A stretch of 64,000 nt of DNA from Paenibacillus sp. cl123 (GTDB taxonomy: Bacteria > Bacillota > Bacilli > Paenibacillales > NBRC-103111): contig NZ_FMYY01000009.1 in the NCBI RefSeq assembly GCF_900101595.1, forward strand, positions 1-64,000, in the 5' to 3' direction. Within the stretch, counting starts at the first letter, position 1. Each line of letters begins with the position of its first letter. The notes below the pieces were generated by a model, which was given only the letters and a program-made list of their open reading frames with translations, was not told where the DNA came from and made no database searches. Shown here in pieces: positions 25,787 through 33,330 of the stretch. The position numbers and the translations under genes are program-made.

Positions 25787-27572
25787 CGATTACAAGAGGC
25801 ATATTCGCATCCCGTCGCTGAAGCGCAAATTTTTTGCACGCAATCTTTTCAGCATGCTGCTGCCCTGCCTTATCCCGCTGCTGCTCCTAGGCTCCATGTC
25901 GATCTTCATCTCGGACCGGTATATTCGGCTGGACGCCGAACGCAAGCATGAGACGATGCTGAACCAGTATAACGAGCTGATCCAGATTATCGCGGCCGAG
26001 GTAGATTCGCTCAGCCTGTCCTTCGACAAGGACGCGAAAATTTCGATGCGGCTAAGCAGCCTGCTTTCCACGGATACGCAGTCGTATGAAAATCTGGAGG
26101 CGCTGTTTTATCTGAAAAATATTATCGATGTGCCCGCCAATTCCAAACCCTACATTCACTCCATTTATATATACTCGGAGAACGACCAGGGCCGCTTCCT
26201 CAGCTCGCGGGAAGGGCTTGTCAAGCTGGATACCTTCTACGATCAAGCCTGGTTCGGGGGGTACCGCGCGCTGACCGATTCGAATGAGATTGCGACCGAG
26301 GTCCGCGACATCCGCCAGTATGCCTTCGAGAAGCAGCCGACCCGGGTGGTCAGCCTGTACAAACGGCTGTCGCCGCGAAACGCGGTCCGGGAAGGAGGCG
26401 TCATCGTCGTGAACATGCTGCCCGATTATTTCGAGAAGACGTACGAAGGGCTGAGCGAGCTGCCCCAAAGCTCCTTCCTTATTACCGATGCCCGGGATCA
26501 GCTGATCATGCAATCCGGCGGGACGATCCATGAGGAATTGCTGCCCGCCATCCCCCTGCCTGCGGATGAACGCATCGTACAAGCGGATGAGGGAAGCTTC
26601 CATGTGACCGTGAAAAAGACGCCGAGACTGAACTGGAACCTGATTTCTATCGTTCCGCGCTCAGCGATGTACAAGCTGCCGGTGACGCTGATCGTCGCCA
26701 CCTGTACGTTGGCCTTTGCCAGCCTGCTGCTCTGCGCCGCCCTCGCCTGGCTGCTTACGCGCCAGAATTACCGGCAGCTCGGCAGCATCATTCAGATTCT
26801 GGAGTCAGCCGACTCTGCCGCTCCAGTCCAGCATATGCCCCGGGGCGTCCGGGATATCTACGAATTCATCATGATGAACATCGTGGAGACGTTCGTGGAG
26901 CAGAAGTATCTGCAGGTGCAGCTGTCCGAGAGGCTGTACAAAATGCAGGCGTTCGAATTCAAGGCTCTGCAATCGCAGATCAATCCGCATTTTCTGTACA
27001 ACACGCTCAACTCCATCTACTGGAAAACGTTCCAGCTGACCAAGTCGGACAATGTTGGCTGCCAGATGATTGCGCTGCTCTCGGATATTCTCCAGTATGC
27101 GCTGGACAGCTCCGTCAAATCGGTGTCCTTGAAGGAAGAAATTGCCCATATCCGTAGCTATGTCGACATCCAAAGGCTGCGGTACAAGGACCGCATCGAG
27201 GTCATCTGGGATATTCCGGAGGCCGCTTACGGCTGCGGGGTGCTGAAGCTGAGCATCCAGCCGCTTATCGAAAACAGCATTCAATACGGCATGGAGAGCC
27301 GCCCGTTCCTCCGTCTGAAGGTGAAAGCACGAGTCGCCGGCGGTATGCTGAAGGTAACTGTCATCGACGACGGGCCAGGTATCGGCTCCGAACGGCTGGA
27401 AAAACTTCGCTCCGCCCTGCAGGAGGAGACGGAGCTTACCGGACATGTCGGGCTGACGAATACAAATAAACGTCTGCTGCTGCAATACGGCGCCGATGCC
27501 CGCATTAGGCTTGTAAGCAAGCCTGGCTACGGTACGGCCGTCACTCTGCAATTTCCCCAGTCGGCGGACTGA
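25779..27572 (+). CDS. Sensor histidine kinase (YesM type)
   Basis: A 597-residue membrane kinase. Membrane segments at about 24-45 and 302-325 enclose a Cache-like sensor domain. A HAMP-like segment leads to the HisKA_7TM/YesM phosphoacceptor LQSQINPHFLYNTLNSIYW, with His404. The ATPase domain shows N-box IQPLIENSIQYG, VIDDGPGI and GLTNTNKRL. It overlaps the response-regulator gene by eight bases, so the two are translationally coupled. It probably senses the sugar-loaded outside state for the adjacent transporter/sulfatase operon. Confidence 0.94.
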   Translation: MNNDYKRHIRIPSLKRKFFARNLFSMLLPCLIPLLLLGSMSIFISDRYIRLDAERKHETMLNQYNELIQIIAAEVDSLSLSFDKDAKISMRLSSLLSTDTQSYENLEALFYLKNIIDVPANSKPYIHSIYIYSENDQGRFLSSREGLVKLDTFYDQAWFGGYRALTDSNEIATEVRDIRQYAFEKQPTRVVSLYKRLSPRNAVREGGVIVVNMLPDYFEKTYEGLSELPQSSFLITDARDQLIMQSGGTIHEELLPAIPLPADERIVQADEGSFHVTVKKTPRLNWNLISIVPRSAMYKLPVTLIVATCTLAFASLLLCAALAWLLTRQNYRQLGSIIQILESADSAAPVQHMPRGVRDIYEFIMMNIVETFVEQKYLQVQLSERLYKMQAFEFKALQSQINPHFLYNTLNSIYWKTFQLTKSDNVGCQMIALLSDILQYALDSSVKSVSLKEEIAHIRSYVDIQRLRYKDRIEVIWDIPEAAYGCGVLKLSIQPLIENSIQYGMESRPFLRLKVKARVAGGMLKVTVIDDGPGIGSERLEKLRSALQEETELTGHVGLTNTNKRLLLQYGADARIRLVSKPGYGTAVTLQFPQSAD

Positions 27573-27799
27573 CGGCTTTCTGCGGGGCAGAGCGTTCCGG
27601 ACAGCGGCGCTCACCGGGACGGGCGCAGCTTCTCGAGCTGGCGGCGACCCCTCCCGCTCCCGGAGGAATCCGCCGACCGGCTGTTTGCTGGCAGGTTCTG
27701 CCGGTCAGCTTGCCCATCGGCAGCCTGCCAGCCCGCGGTTCTTCGACAAGCGTCGGCTAATCCCGGCCGTTTCCGCTTCGTCACCCACTCATTCACTCG

Positions 27800-28462
27800 T
27801 CACTCGCCCGCCAGCCTGGCATATTCCTCCACGGCCTTCGCCCTCCACCGGTCGAACGTCTTGCGCGCGATACAAAATTCCCCGGCCACCTCGTCTACGG
27901 AGCGGCCTTCCACATAGCGCAGGCGAAGCAGCCGGCTGTACTCCGGCTTGTACTCGCCGAGCATGTCGAGCGACCGGTCGATCAGCTCGATCTCCCTTTG
28001 CAAATCCTGCAGCTCGCTGACCCGGTCGATGACGCCCTGGATGCCTCCGCTATCCGCCGTATAACCGACTCTCGCCTCCAGCACTTTCTGAATTTTGCCC
28101 TCCAGCTCCCGGAGCAGACGCTCGTCCTGCGTATTTTTGCCCTGCAGCCCCCGAACCTCGCGCAGCTGGCTTTTCGTACCGAGCGGATGACGCTCGAGAT
28201 ACGTCTGGGCCACGGCTTCAATCCGCTGCTCACGCTCCGTCAAGTACATGGAGGACGGCATCCCCCGCAATTGGCGATGCAGCTCCTGGAGCTTGTCATC
28301 CTGCTGGATGGAGCTGAGCGAATAACCATTGCCGACCGGATGCTTTTCCAGAAATTTCATGCGCCCGACCAACCGCTTATAATTTTTCAGCTTTAATACG
28401 ACCCAATGGTGAGTGGTCGCTTTTCGCGGCGTCATCTGCGTATCGACGATGGATGTGTTCAT
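27800..28462 (-). CDS. Phage-type transcriptional regulator (ArpU/RinA-like)
   Basis: A 220-residue, Lys/Arg/Glu-rich protein with long helical, coiled-coil-like segments (about 85-165). A C-terminal sigma-region-4-like helix-turn-helix (SRLLRLRYVEGRSVDEVAGE, then CIARKTFDRWRAKAVEEY) is typical of phage late regulators of the ArpU/RinA type. It faces the XRE repressor gene across a 270-base control region with three palindromic operators. The first lies 17 bases upstream of the start codon, so the repressor should block it directly. A GAGGAAA ribosome binding site is present. No structural phage genes follow. Confidence 0.75.
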   Translation of the reverse strand: MNTSIVDTQMTPRKATTHHWVVLKLKNYKRLVGRMKFLEKHPVGNGYSLSSIQQDDKLQELHRQLRGMPSSMYLTEREQRIEAVAQTYLERHPLGTKSQLREVRGLQGKNTQDERLLRELEGKIQKVLEARVGYTADSGGIQGVIDRVSELQDLQREIELIDRSLDMLGEYKPEYSRLLRLRYVEGRSVDEVAGEFCIARKTFDRWRAKAVEEYARLAGE

Positions 28463-28479
28463 GGATTTTCCTCTTTTCC

Positions 28480-28496
28480 GGGTATTTAAAATACCC
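28480..28496. promoter_or_regulatory. Repressor operator O1
   Basis: The perfect palindrome GGGTATTTAAAATACCC (eight-base arms, one central base) lies just upstream of the ArpU/RinA-like start codon. Two related sites, O2 and O3, flank the same control region. Confidence 0.8.
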
Positions 28497-28565
28497 TTTT
28501 TGATGTATTTGTCCTACCTTTCATCTACAAGCCCTATTCCCGATATTTGTCGCCTCACTAGAGCA

Positions 28566-28594
28566 TTGACAGTATTGTCGCTACCAACTATACT
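28566..28594 (+). promoter_or_regulatory. Promoter toward xre-immA genes
   Basis: TTGACA (28566-28571), 17-base spacer, TATACT (28589-28594): a near-consensus housekeeping promoter reading toward the repressor gene. The start point near 28601 falls inside operator O2, which implies self-repression. Confidence 0.8.
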
Positions 28595-28597
28595 TAA

Positions 28598-28614
28598 GGA
28601 GATTTTAAATACCC
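28598..28614. promoter_or_regulatory. Repressor operator O2
   Basis: GGAGATTTTAAATACCC matches 15 of 17 positions of the O1 palindrome read on the opposite strand. It covers the expected start point of the rightward promoter. Confidence 0.7.
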
Positions 28615-28664
28615 TCGTTTCCCAGGCAATGCCGAGGTTCATCTTTTTCCAGTATTTGTTCCTC

Positions 28665-28693
28665 ATTATATAAGGTATCCATACTACCGTCAA
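28665..28693 (-). promoter_or_regulatory. Promoter toward the ArpU/RinA-like gene
   Basis: On the minus strand, TTGACG (28693-28688), 17 bases, TATAAT (28670-28665). It points at the rightward promoter, so the two transcripts would overlap by about 60 bases and the polymerases collide. Operator O3 overlaps its -35 box. Confidence 0.8.
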
Positions 28694-28708
28694 GTATTTT
28701 AAATACCA
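28692..28708. promoter_or_regulatory. Repressor operator O3
   Basis: AAGTATTTTAAATACCA matches 14 of 17 positions of the O1 palindrome read on the opposite strand. It overlaps the -35 box of the leftward promoter. Confidence 0.7.
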
Positions 28709-28734
28709 TTTTGCAAGTACAGGAGGATACAGCC

Positions 28735-29160
28735 ATGTCACTGGGCAGCCGGATCCGCGATCTGCGGAAAAAGTACGACCTTACACAGCTTGACATTGCC
28801 GAACAGCTCGGCATGGGACGCTCCAACTTCGGTCATATTGAAAATGACCGCGTAATCCCTTCCAGCGAAGATTTGCAGCGCATTGCCGATATTTTGCACA
28901 CAACGACCGATTATTTGCTCGGCCGAAGCATGTCGGACCCGCTGCCGGGCCATACCGCCCCAGCCTGGGCCACATCCAAAGACAAGCGGGACTTCAAGCG
29001 TATGCTGGAGGAGGACGGCGAGGTCATGTTCGACGGAATCCCGATGAGCGAGAAGGACCGCCAGCGTGTGCTCGATGTGCTCACGGGTCTGTTCTGGGAA
29101 GCGAAGCAGATGAATAAACGCAAAAAGGTTACCGATCCGAAAAGCGACGCAGCCCGCTAG
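28735..29160 (+). CDS. XRE-family repressor (ImmR-like)
   Basis: A 141-residue protein with an N-terminal Cro/CI-type helix-turn-helix (IRDLRKKYDLTQLDIAEQLG, then GRSNFGHIENDRVIPSSEDL) and a C-terminal dimerisation region. The ATG at 28735 sits behind AGGAGG. It is followed directly by an ImmA/IrrE protease gene. In ImmR-ImmA pairs of mobile elements and PBSX-like prophages the protease cleaves the repressor after DNA damage. Probably binds the three GGTATTTTAAATACC-type operators upstream. Confidence 0.88.
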   Translation: MSLGSRIRDLRKKYDLTQLDIAEQLGMGRSNFGHIENDRVIPSSEDLQRIADILHTTTDYLLGRSMSDPLPGHTAPAWATSKDKRDFKRMLEEDGEVMFDGIPMSEKDRQRVLDVLTGLFWEAKQMNKRKKVTDPKSDAAR

Positions 29161-29199
29161 GTGCCGGGTCTACTTATCAACGCATTGGAGCGTGGGTTC

Positions 29200-29607
29200 A
29201 TGGAGGATATCATTCAACGGCTGGTTAAGCGGCACCAGACCAACTGTCCGTTCCGGCTCGCGCAGGAGCTGGGCATTCATATCAGGTATCACGATCTGGG
29301 CGAGCAGACGCGCGGCATCTACTACCGTAAGCTGCGCCGCCGCTTCATCGTAATTCATGACAAGCTGACCGACGAGTGGAAGCGGTTCGTCTGCGCGCAT
29401 GAGCTTGGTCATGATCGGCTTCACAAGGGAATCAGCCGATTTTTCGTAGAGGAACATACGTTTATCCACCCCGGCAAGTTCGAGCGGCAGGCCAATGTGT
29501 TCGCCGTCCGCCTGCTGACCGCAGGGGACAAGCCTGAGCCGGGAGAAACGGCCTCACAGGTATGCGCGCGCAACGGCGTTCCCGAGGAGATGCGGCATTA
29601 TTATTAG
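29200..29607 (+). CDS. ImmA/IrrE-family metallopeptidase
   Basis: A small cytoplasmic zinc protease of 135 residues with HELGHDRLH as the metal and catalytic motif, followed by the helix ERQANVFAVRLL with the third-ligand Glu. The ATG at 29200 has GGAG at good spacing. A GTG directly behind the repressor stop codon (29161) is the alternative start. Forms an operon with the XRE repressor and is likely to inactivate it. Confidence 0.87.
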   Translation: MEDIIQRLVKRHQTNCPFRLAQELGIHIRYHDLGEQTRGIYYRKLRRRFIVIHDKLTDEWKRFVCAHELGHDRLHKGISRFFVEEHTFIHPGKFERQANVFAVRLLTAGDKPEPGETASQVCARNGVPEEMRHYY

Positions 29608-29793
29608 CCTCCGGCCCCTTCTCCTTTTTCCCGGGATGCAGCATGATCCGGCCTCTGTCGGCCTCGGCCTACGGAGGCTCTCTAATCGGGCTTGCTGATC
29701 CGGGCAGCGCTTCTCCGCCTGTTTCCCGTTTACCTGTATACAGCAAATCAGGTACAATGATAACGAGAGTTGAAACGTTTAAAGGAGGAGCTT

Positions 29794-31458
29794 ATGACAA
29801 CCGCTTCATATAAAAACCGACAGCTTGCCATCCTGCGCCAGATCGCCCTGAAGGCAAGCTCGCTTCCAGATGCAGGAGACGGATTATGGTTTCTCGACGA
29901 TATTCGCAATAACTTCTATTATGCCTCCTATCTTTACGCCGCGACCCTGGAGCCGAGTGTAGAGCTTCCGATCAGCCGCGAAGAAGCCGGAAGGCGCGCC
30001 TCCTCCGTCCTCCTCGCTGTGATGCGTCTCCAGGATCAGGACCCCGCCAGCGGCAAATACGGCCATTGGCCGCTGGGTCTGCGTCCTACCCCGCGGGAGG
30101 CCAAGCCTCATGTGCTGCCGGTCGAGCTGATGGGCAGCCTGATGGTTTACTTCTACGAGCGGTACGGCTCCGGACTCGATCAGGAGCTGCGCGCGGCCTT
30201 CGAGACGGCGCTTGAGCATGTGTACCGGAGCGGGTTCTACCGGGTGCCGATGGAGCATTTCCATCACCATGAAGCCAAATATACCGCAGCCAAGCTGATC
30301 TTCGGCAGCAGGTACGAAGACAGCGCCCTGCTGGAGGACGGCATTCGCTCGCTGGAAGCGACCTTGGCTTTCGTCCGCCGCTACGGCATGGTCGAATACG
30401 GCGCGCTGCCCTGGTTCTGGCATTGGGTCCAAGCATTCACTTGCGCCTGGGAGCTGCTGGACGATACCTCCGTCAAGCAGCAGCTGGCCGAGCTGCTCGA
30501 CTATCTGTGGCTGGAGCGGGCCCGCTTTTACCTGAACGGAACCTGGGTTGGAGCCCAGTCCCGCGGCTGGCCGCATGATATTCCCCGGGACGGCAATGTG
30601 CTGTTCGATTATGTGCAGTTCGGCGACTTCCGGTTGCCTGAAGCTATGCCGCGGACCGAGTACGCAGGCTTCCTTTATTACCCCGCTCCGGAGGAGGCTC
30701 TTCGCGTAGCACTCGACCGCTCTCAGTCTGTAGAGGTCGCCCGGGCCATTCCACGGTCCGCCCAAGAGCCGGAGAGCAAGCTTCACAGCTATGCCTATGT
30801 GACTTCGAAGTATGCGGTCGGGGGCATCTGGGAGCGCGTGCAGGAATTCGACAACGAGCAGCACCGCTGGGATATGACGCTGCCGCTGGATACGGTTGCG
30901 CCTCATAGCGTCAACCAGGCTTATTTCTTCCATCCCGCTGTCTCTGCGGACGGAGATGAAGCCGGGGCGTTCGACCCCCGTCATCAGAGCGGCTTCTCCG
31001 AGGTGCTGCTCGACCGCAATGTCGTATGCGCGCTGTATCCGATACCGGATGAAGAGCAGGGCCGGGTAGTAGGCGTGCTGCCTCTTGGCGAATGGAAGCA
31101 AGACGGCCAGTCGCTGTTTGGCCGCTGCGCGGATGTGTACGTGGCCGTTCACCTGCTGCAGCCGTTCCGTCTGTATGAGCTGGAAGACCGGCTAAGTATC
31201 GTCAGCGAAGGCAAGCCGAACGGAGTTGTTCTCGAAGCGCTGGATGCCGCTACGGCTCGCAGCCGGGGCCTCGCTTCCTTCGACGCCTTCGTCGCCGGGC
31301 GGAGCGCCAGCCTTCCTGTTTTCACGACACAAGGAGAGCTCTCCGTGACCTACACGAGCACAGACGGCCGGAAGCTGTCGCTGCAGCTTGATGCATCCGG
31401 ACAGCCGCTGCCCCGCGTAGACGGGCATCCGGTCGACTTCGGCCGCTACTTGCCTTAA
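29794..31458 (+). CDS. Uncharacterised 554-residue protein, possible alpha/alpha-barrel glycan-active enzyme
   Basis: I do not recognise the family with confidence. There is no signal peptide and no membrane segment. The first 290 residues are helical with aromatic- and His-rich stretches (MEHFHHHEAKYTAAKL, YGALPWFWHWVQAFTCAWEL), which suggests an alpha/alpha toroid. The second half is beta-rich. This two-part build recalls heparinase-type lyases or unsaturated-sugar hydrolases, but no catalytic signature is clear. The start at 29794 follows AAAGGAGGAG. A promoter-like TACAAT lies at 29753-29758. A strong bidirectional terminator follows, so it is probably a single-gene unit. Confidence 0.8.
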   Translation: MTTASYKNRQLAILRQIALKASSLPDAGDGLWFLDDIRNNFYYASYLYAATLEPSVELPISREEAGRRASSVLLAVMRLQDQDPASGKYGHWPLGLRPTPREAKPHVLPVELMGSLMVYFYERYGSGLDQELRAAFETALEHVYRSGFYRVPMEHFHHHEAKYTAAKLIFGSRYEDSALLEDGIRSLEATLAFVRRYGMVEYGALPWFWHWVQAFTCAWELLDDTSVKQQLAELLDYLWLERARFYLNGTWVGAQSRGWPHDIPRDGNVLFDYVQFGDFRLPEAMPRTEYAGFLYYPAPEEALRVALDRSQSVEVARAIPRSAQEPESKLHSYAYVTSKYAVGGIWERVQEFDNEQHRWDMTLPLDTVAPHSVNQAYFFHPAVSADGDEAGAFDPRHQSGFSEVLLDRNVVCALYPIPDEEQGRVVGVLPLGEWKQDGQSLFGRCADVYVAVHLLQPFRLYELEDRLSIVSEGKPNGVVLEALDAATARSRGLASFDAFVAGRSASLPVFTTQGELSVTYTSTDGRKLSLQLDASGQPLPRVDGHPVDFGRYLP

Positions 31459-31527
31459 ATCCCCGGGCATAGCGATATCGCCGATGAGCCCGCTTGGCGC
31501 CGCTTATGCGCATTCTGATAAGCTCAC

Positions 31528-31570
31528 GGCAAAAAACTCGATCGGGCGGTTGCCCGATCGAGTTTTTGCC
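31528..31570. terminator. Bidirectional terminator between convergent genes
   Basis: A 20-base near-perfect inverted repeat (GGCAAAAACTCGATCGGGC type arms, GGTT loop; one extra A on the left) with A-rich and T-rich ends. It serves both the 554-residue protein gene and the PAP2 gene. Confidence 0.85.
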
Positions 31571-31660
31571 GTATACGAATGCTGCCTTGGGAATCCGGCC
31601 GCTCATGCCGCCCGGCCCGCAGAAACTCCCGCCCGGTCCGAGCGAACGTGCAGCCCTCAT

Positions 31661-32308
31661 TCAAGGAAAGGACGGGTATGAACGCCGTCGGCGCCGGCTG
31701 TATGTGCTTCCCGAGAGATTGAAGGCGCCGGTCATCGCGGCGACACAGCATAATCCGGCTGCATAGCCGGCAAGAATGTCCGTCGCATAATGTACGCCGA
31801 AATAAAGGCGGCTGTAGCCGATCAGAACGATCAGCAAGGCGCCGGCCAACACCGCAGTCCAGCGCGCCCAGCCGGAGCGCGCGCAATTCCACACCACGAC
31901 AATCAAGATCCCGTAAAGGGCCATGCCAACCATCGAGTTCCCGCTCGGGAAGCTGTACCCGTCCACCGTTATCCAGCCCTCGTGAGTCGGTCTTGCGCGC
32001 TCGAATAGCGCCTTCAAGCCTGTATTAACAAGCAAAGCCAGCACAACGGTTCCGATGATCGCCATCGCCTCCTTGCGAAAGCGCATCAGCCACGCGAGCA
32101 AAGCTCCAATCAGCGTGACTGCTGCGAAAACCGCCGTGGAGCCGAGACCGTTCACAGCCAGCAGCATAGCGCTTGGATTCGCTCCCGCTTGTCCGCCCAG
32201 CGTCTCCTTTACCGTACGATCCAGCGCCGTCGTTCCTTCCATCGGAGCCCACCATGCGATACCTGCGAACAACAGCGCGCAGAGAATCGCGATTCCCCAT
32301 GCTTTCAT
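31661..32308 (-). CDS. PAP2-family membrane phosphatase
   Basis: A 215-residue integral membrane protein with about six membrane segments. The three phosphatase motifs are KALFERARP, PSGNSM and SRLYFGVHYATD. Motif 2 normally reads PSGH; here the His is Asn. Members dephosphorylate undecaprenyl pyrophosphate or phosphatidylglycerophosphate. The C-terminus is Arg/Ser-rich. The ribosome binding site is GGTTGGAG. Convergent with the previous gene and alone in its unit. Confidence 0.88.
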   Translation of the reverse strand: MKAWGIAILCALLFAGIAWWAPMEGTTALDRTVKETLGGQAGANPSAMLLAVNGLGSTAVFAAVTLIGALLAWLMRFRKEAMAIIGTVVLALLVNTGLKALFERARPTHEGWITVDGYSFPSGNSMVGMALYGILIVVVWNCARSGWARWTAVLAGALLIVLIGYSRLYFGVHYATDILAGYAAGLCCVAAMTGAFNLSGSTYSRRRRRSYPSFP

Positions 32309-32699
32309 CTATTCTCCAACCTTTCTTCAAATGTCGGCTTACCCCGGATGGGATAAAAAATCAGCACCCTCAGCCTCGGATCATGACCTGGCGCATGCCC
32401 CGGCACGCTTCCCTGTAGCTTGCCGTTCTCTTCAAGTATACACCGTTCGCGCAGGACCGGCTACATATTGTCGCAAACCATATTCTCTCCGCTTCTTCCA
32501 GCTCCCGCAGTTTGATTATTCCACTGCTGGTACAGCTTGGCATTGCTATGAACATTCTTACATGGTATAATCAAATTATTCGTATAGATGAAGCCATAAG
32601 TTCACATCTTAATTAGGGTGTTCACTTCATGAAGGAATACCTGAACCGGATGTGACTTTTTTTCTACATACGGCACTAACATTTAGGAGGAACTACAAG
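32309..32699. other. Gap with csp promoter and long 5' leader
   Basis: The first 230 bases hold nothing I can assign. The right part carries the cold-shock promoter (32543-32571) and a leader of about 120 bases, the length usual for csp mRNAs that fold differently in the cold. Confidence 0.6.
32543..32571 (+). promoter_or_regulatory. Promoter of cold-shock gene
   Basis: TTGCTA (32543-32548), 17 bases, TATAAT (32566-32571). The expected start near 32578 gives a 5' leader of about 120 bases. Confidence 0.75.
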
Positions 32700-32900
32700 A
32701 TGGAAACAGGAACAGTGAAATGGTTTAACGCAGAGAAAGGCTTCGGCTTCATTGAAGTTGAAGGCGGCAAAGATGTATTCGTTCACTTCAGCGCGATCCA
32801 AGGCGACGGCTTCAAGTCCCTGGACGAAGGTCAACGCGTACAATTCAACATTGTACAAGGCAACCGCGGCCCGCAAGCCGAGAACGTCATCAAGCTGTAA
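32700..32900 (+). CDS. Cold-shock protein (CspA family)
   Basis: A 66-residue single cold-shock domain with RNP1 (KGFGFIEV) and RNP2 (VFVHFSAI) motifs that bind single-stranded RNA and DNA. The ATG at 32700 follows AGGAGG. A long leader precedes it and a terminator follows. A YdjO-type gene, also cold-inducible in B. subtilis, follows 100 bases later. Confidence 0.97.
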   Translation: METGTVKWFNAEKGFGFIEVEGGKDVFVHFSAIQGDGFKSLDEGQRVQFNIVQGNRGPQAENVIKL

Positions 32901-32916
32901 TCCGACGTTCATGACG

Positions 32917-32948
32917 AAAGAACCGTGCCAGACGGGACGGTTCTTTTT
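32917..32948 (+). terminator. Terminator after csp gene
   Basis: Ten-base stem AAAGAACCGT / ACGGTTCTTT with a ten-base loop, followed by T residues. Confidence 0.8.
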
Positions 32949-32999
32949 CGCTTTTTCTAGCTTACTTTAGCCGGCTGAGAAGACAAGGAGGAATGTGCG

Positions 33000-33188
33000 A
33001 TGTATTTTTCCAAAAAATCCGCAGAACCGACTCCACAGGAAGAAACCCCTATCTGGTCGTGCAGCCAGGCGGGCTGTTCCTGCTGGATGAGAGACAGCTT
33101 CTCGTTTGAGCAAGATCCGCTTTGTCCAATTTGCAGCTCAGCTATGGTACAGGGCTCCAAGCTGCTTCCGGTACTGAAGAAGCATTAG
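33000..33188 (+). CDS. YdjO-family small zinc-ribbon-like protein
   Basis: A 62-residue protein with two paired cysteine groups (WSCSQAGCSCW and LCPICSSAM), suggesting a zinc ribbon. It matches the cold-inducible YdjO family of Bacillus. The start at 33000 sits behind AAGGAGGA. Its position right after the cold-shock gene supports a related response. Function unknown. Confidence 0.8.
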   Translation: MYFSKKSAEPTPQEETPIWSCSQAGCSCWMRDSFSFEQDPLCPICSSAMVQGSKLLPVLKKH

Positions 33189-33209
33189 GCGGCATGGCCC
33201 CAAGCTTTC

Positions 33210-33239
33210 AGCACCAACCGACGCCGGTTGGTGCTTTTT
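33210..33239 (+). terminator. Terminator after ydjO-like gene
   Basis: Eleven-base stem AGCACCAACCG / CGGTTGGTGCT with a four-base loop, followed by TTTT. Confidence 0.82.
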
Positions 33240-33330
33240 GCGTCCCCTCCGGGTGTTCGCCCACAGCAGAAAAGCGGCTCCGACGCTGAGGCGGCGCTTC
33301 GCGCCGTTCTCACCGGAGCCGCTTGTGGGC

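Noticed and set aside
27800-29607. Intact prophage
   Set aside because: Only three regulatory genes; no integrase, capsid, tail or lysis genes on either side.
29763-29778. cre site TTGAAACGTTTAAA before the 554-residue protein gene
   Set aside because: One base is missing from the centre of the CcpA pattern, so it does not match.
29884-31152. 422-codon minus-strand open frame opposite the 554-residue protein gene
   Set aside because: Shadow frame; the plus-strand gene has the strong ribosome binding site and terminator.
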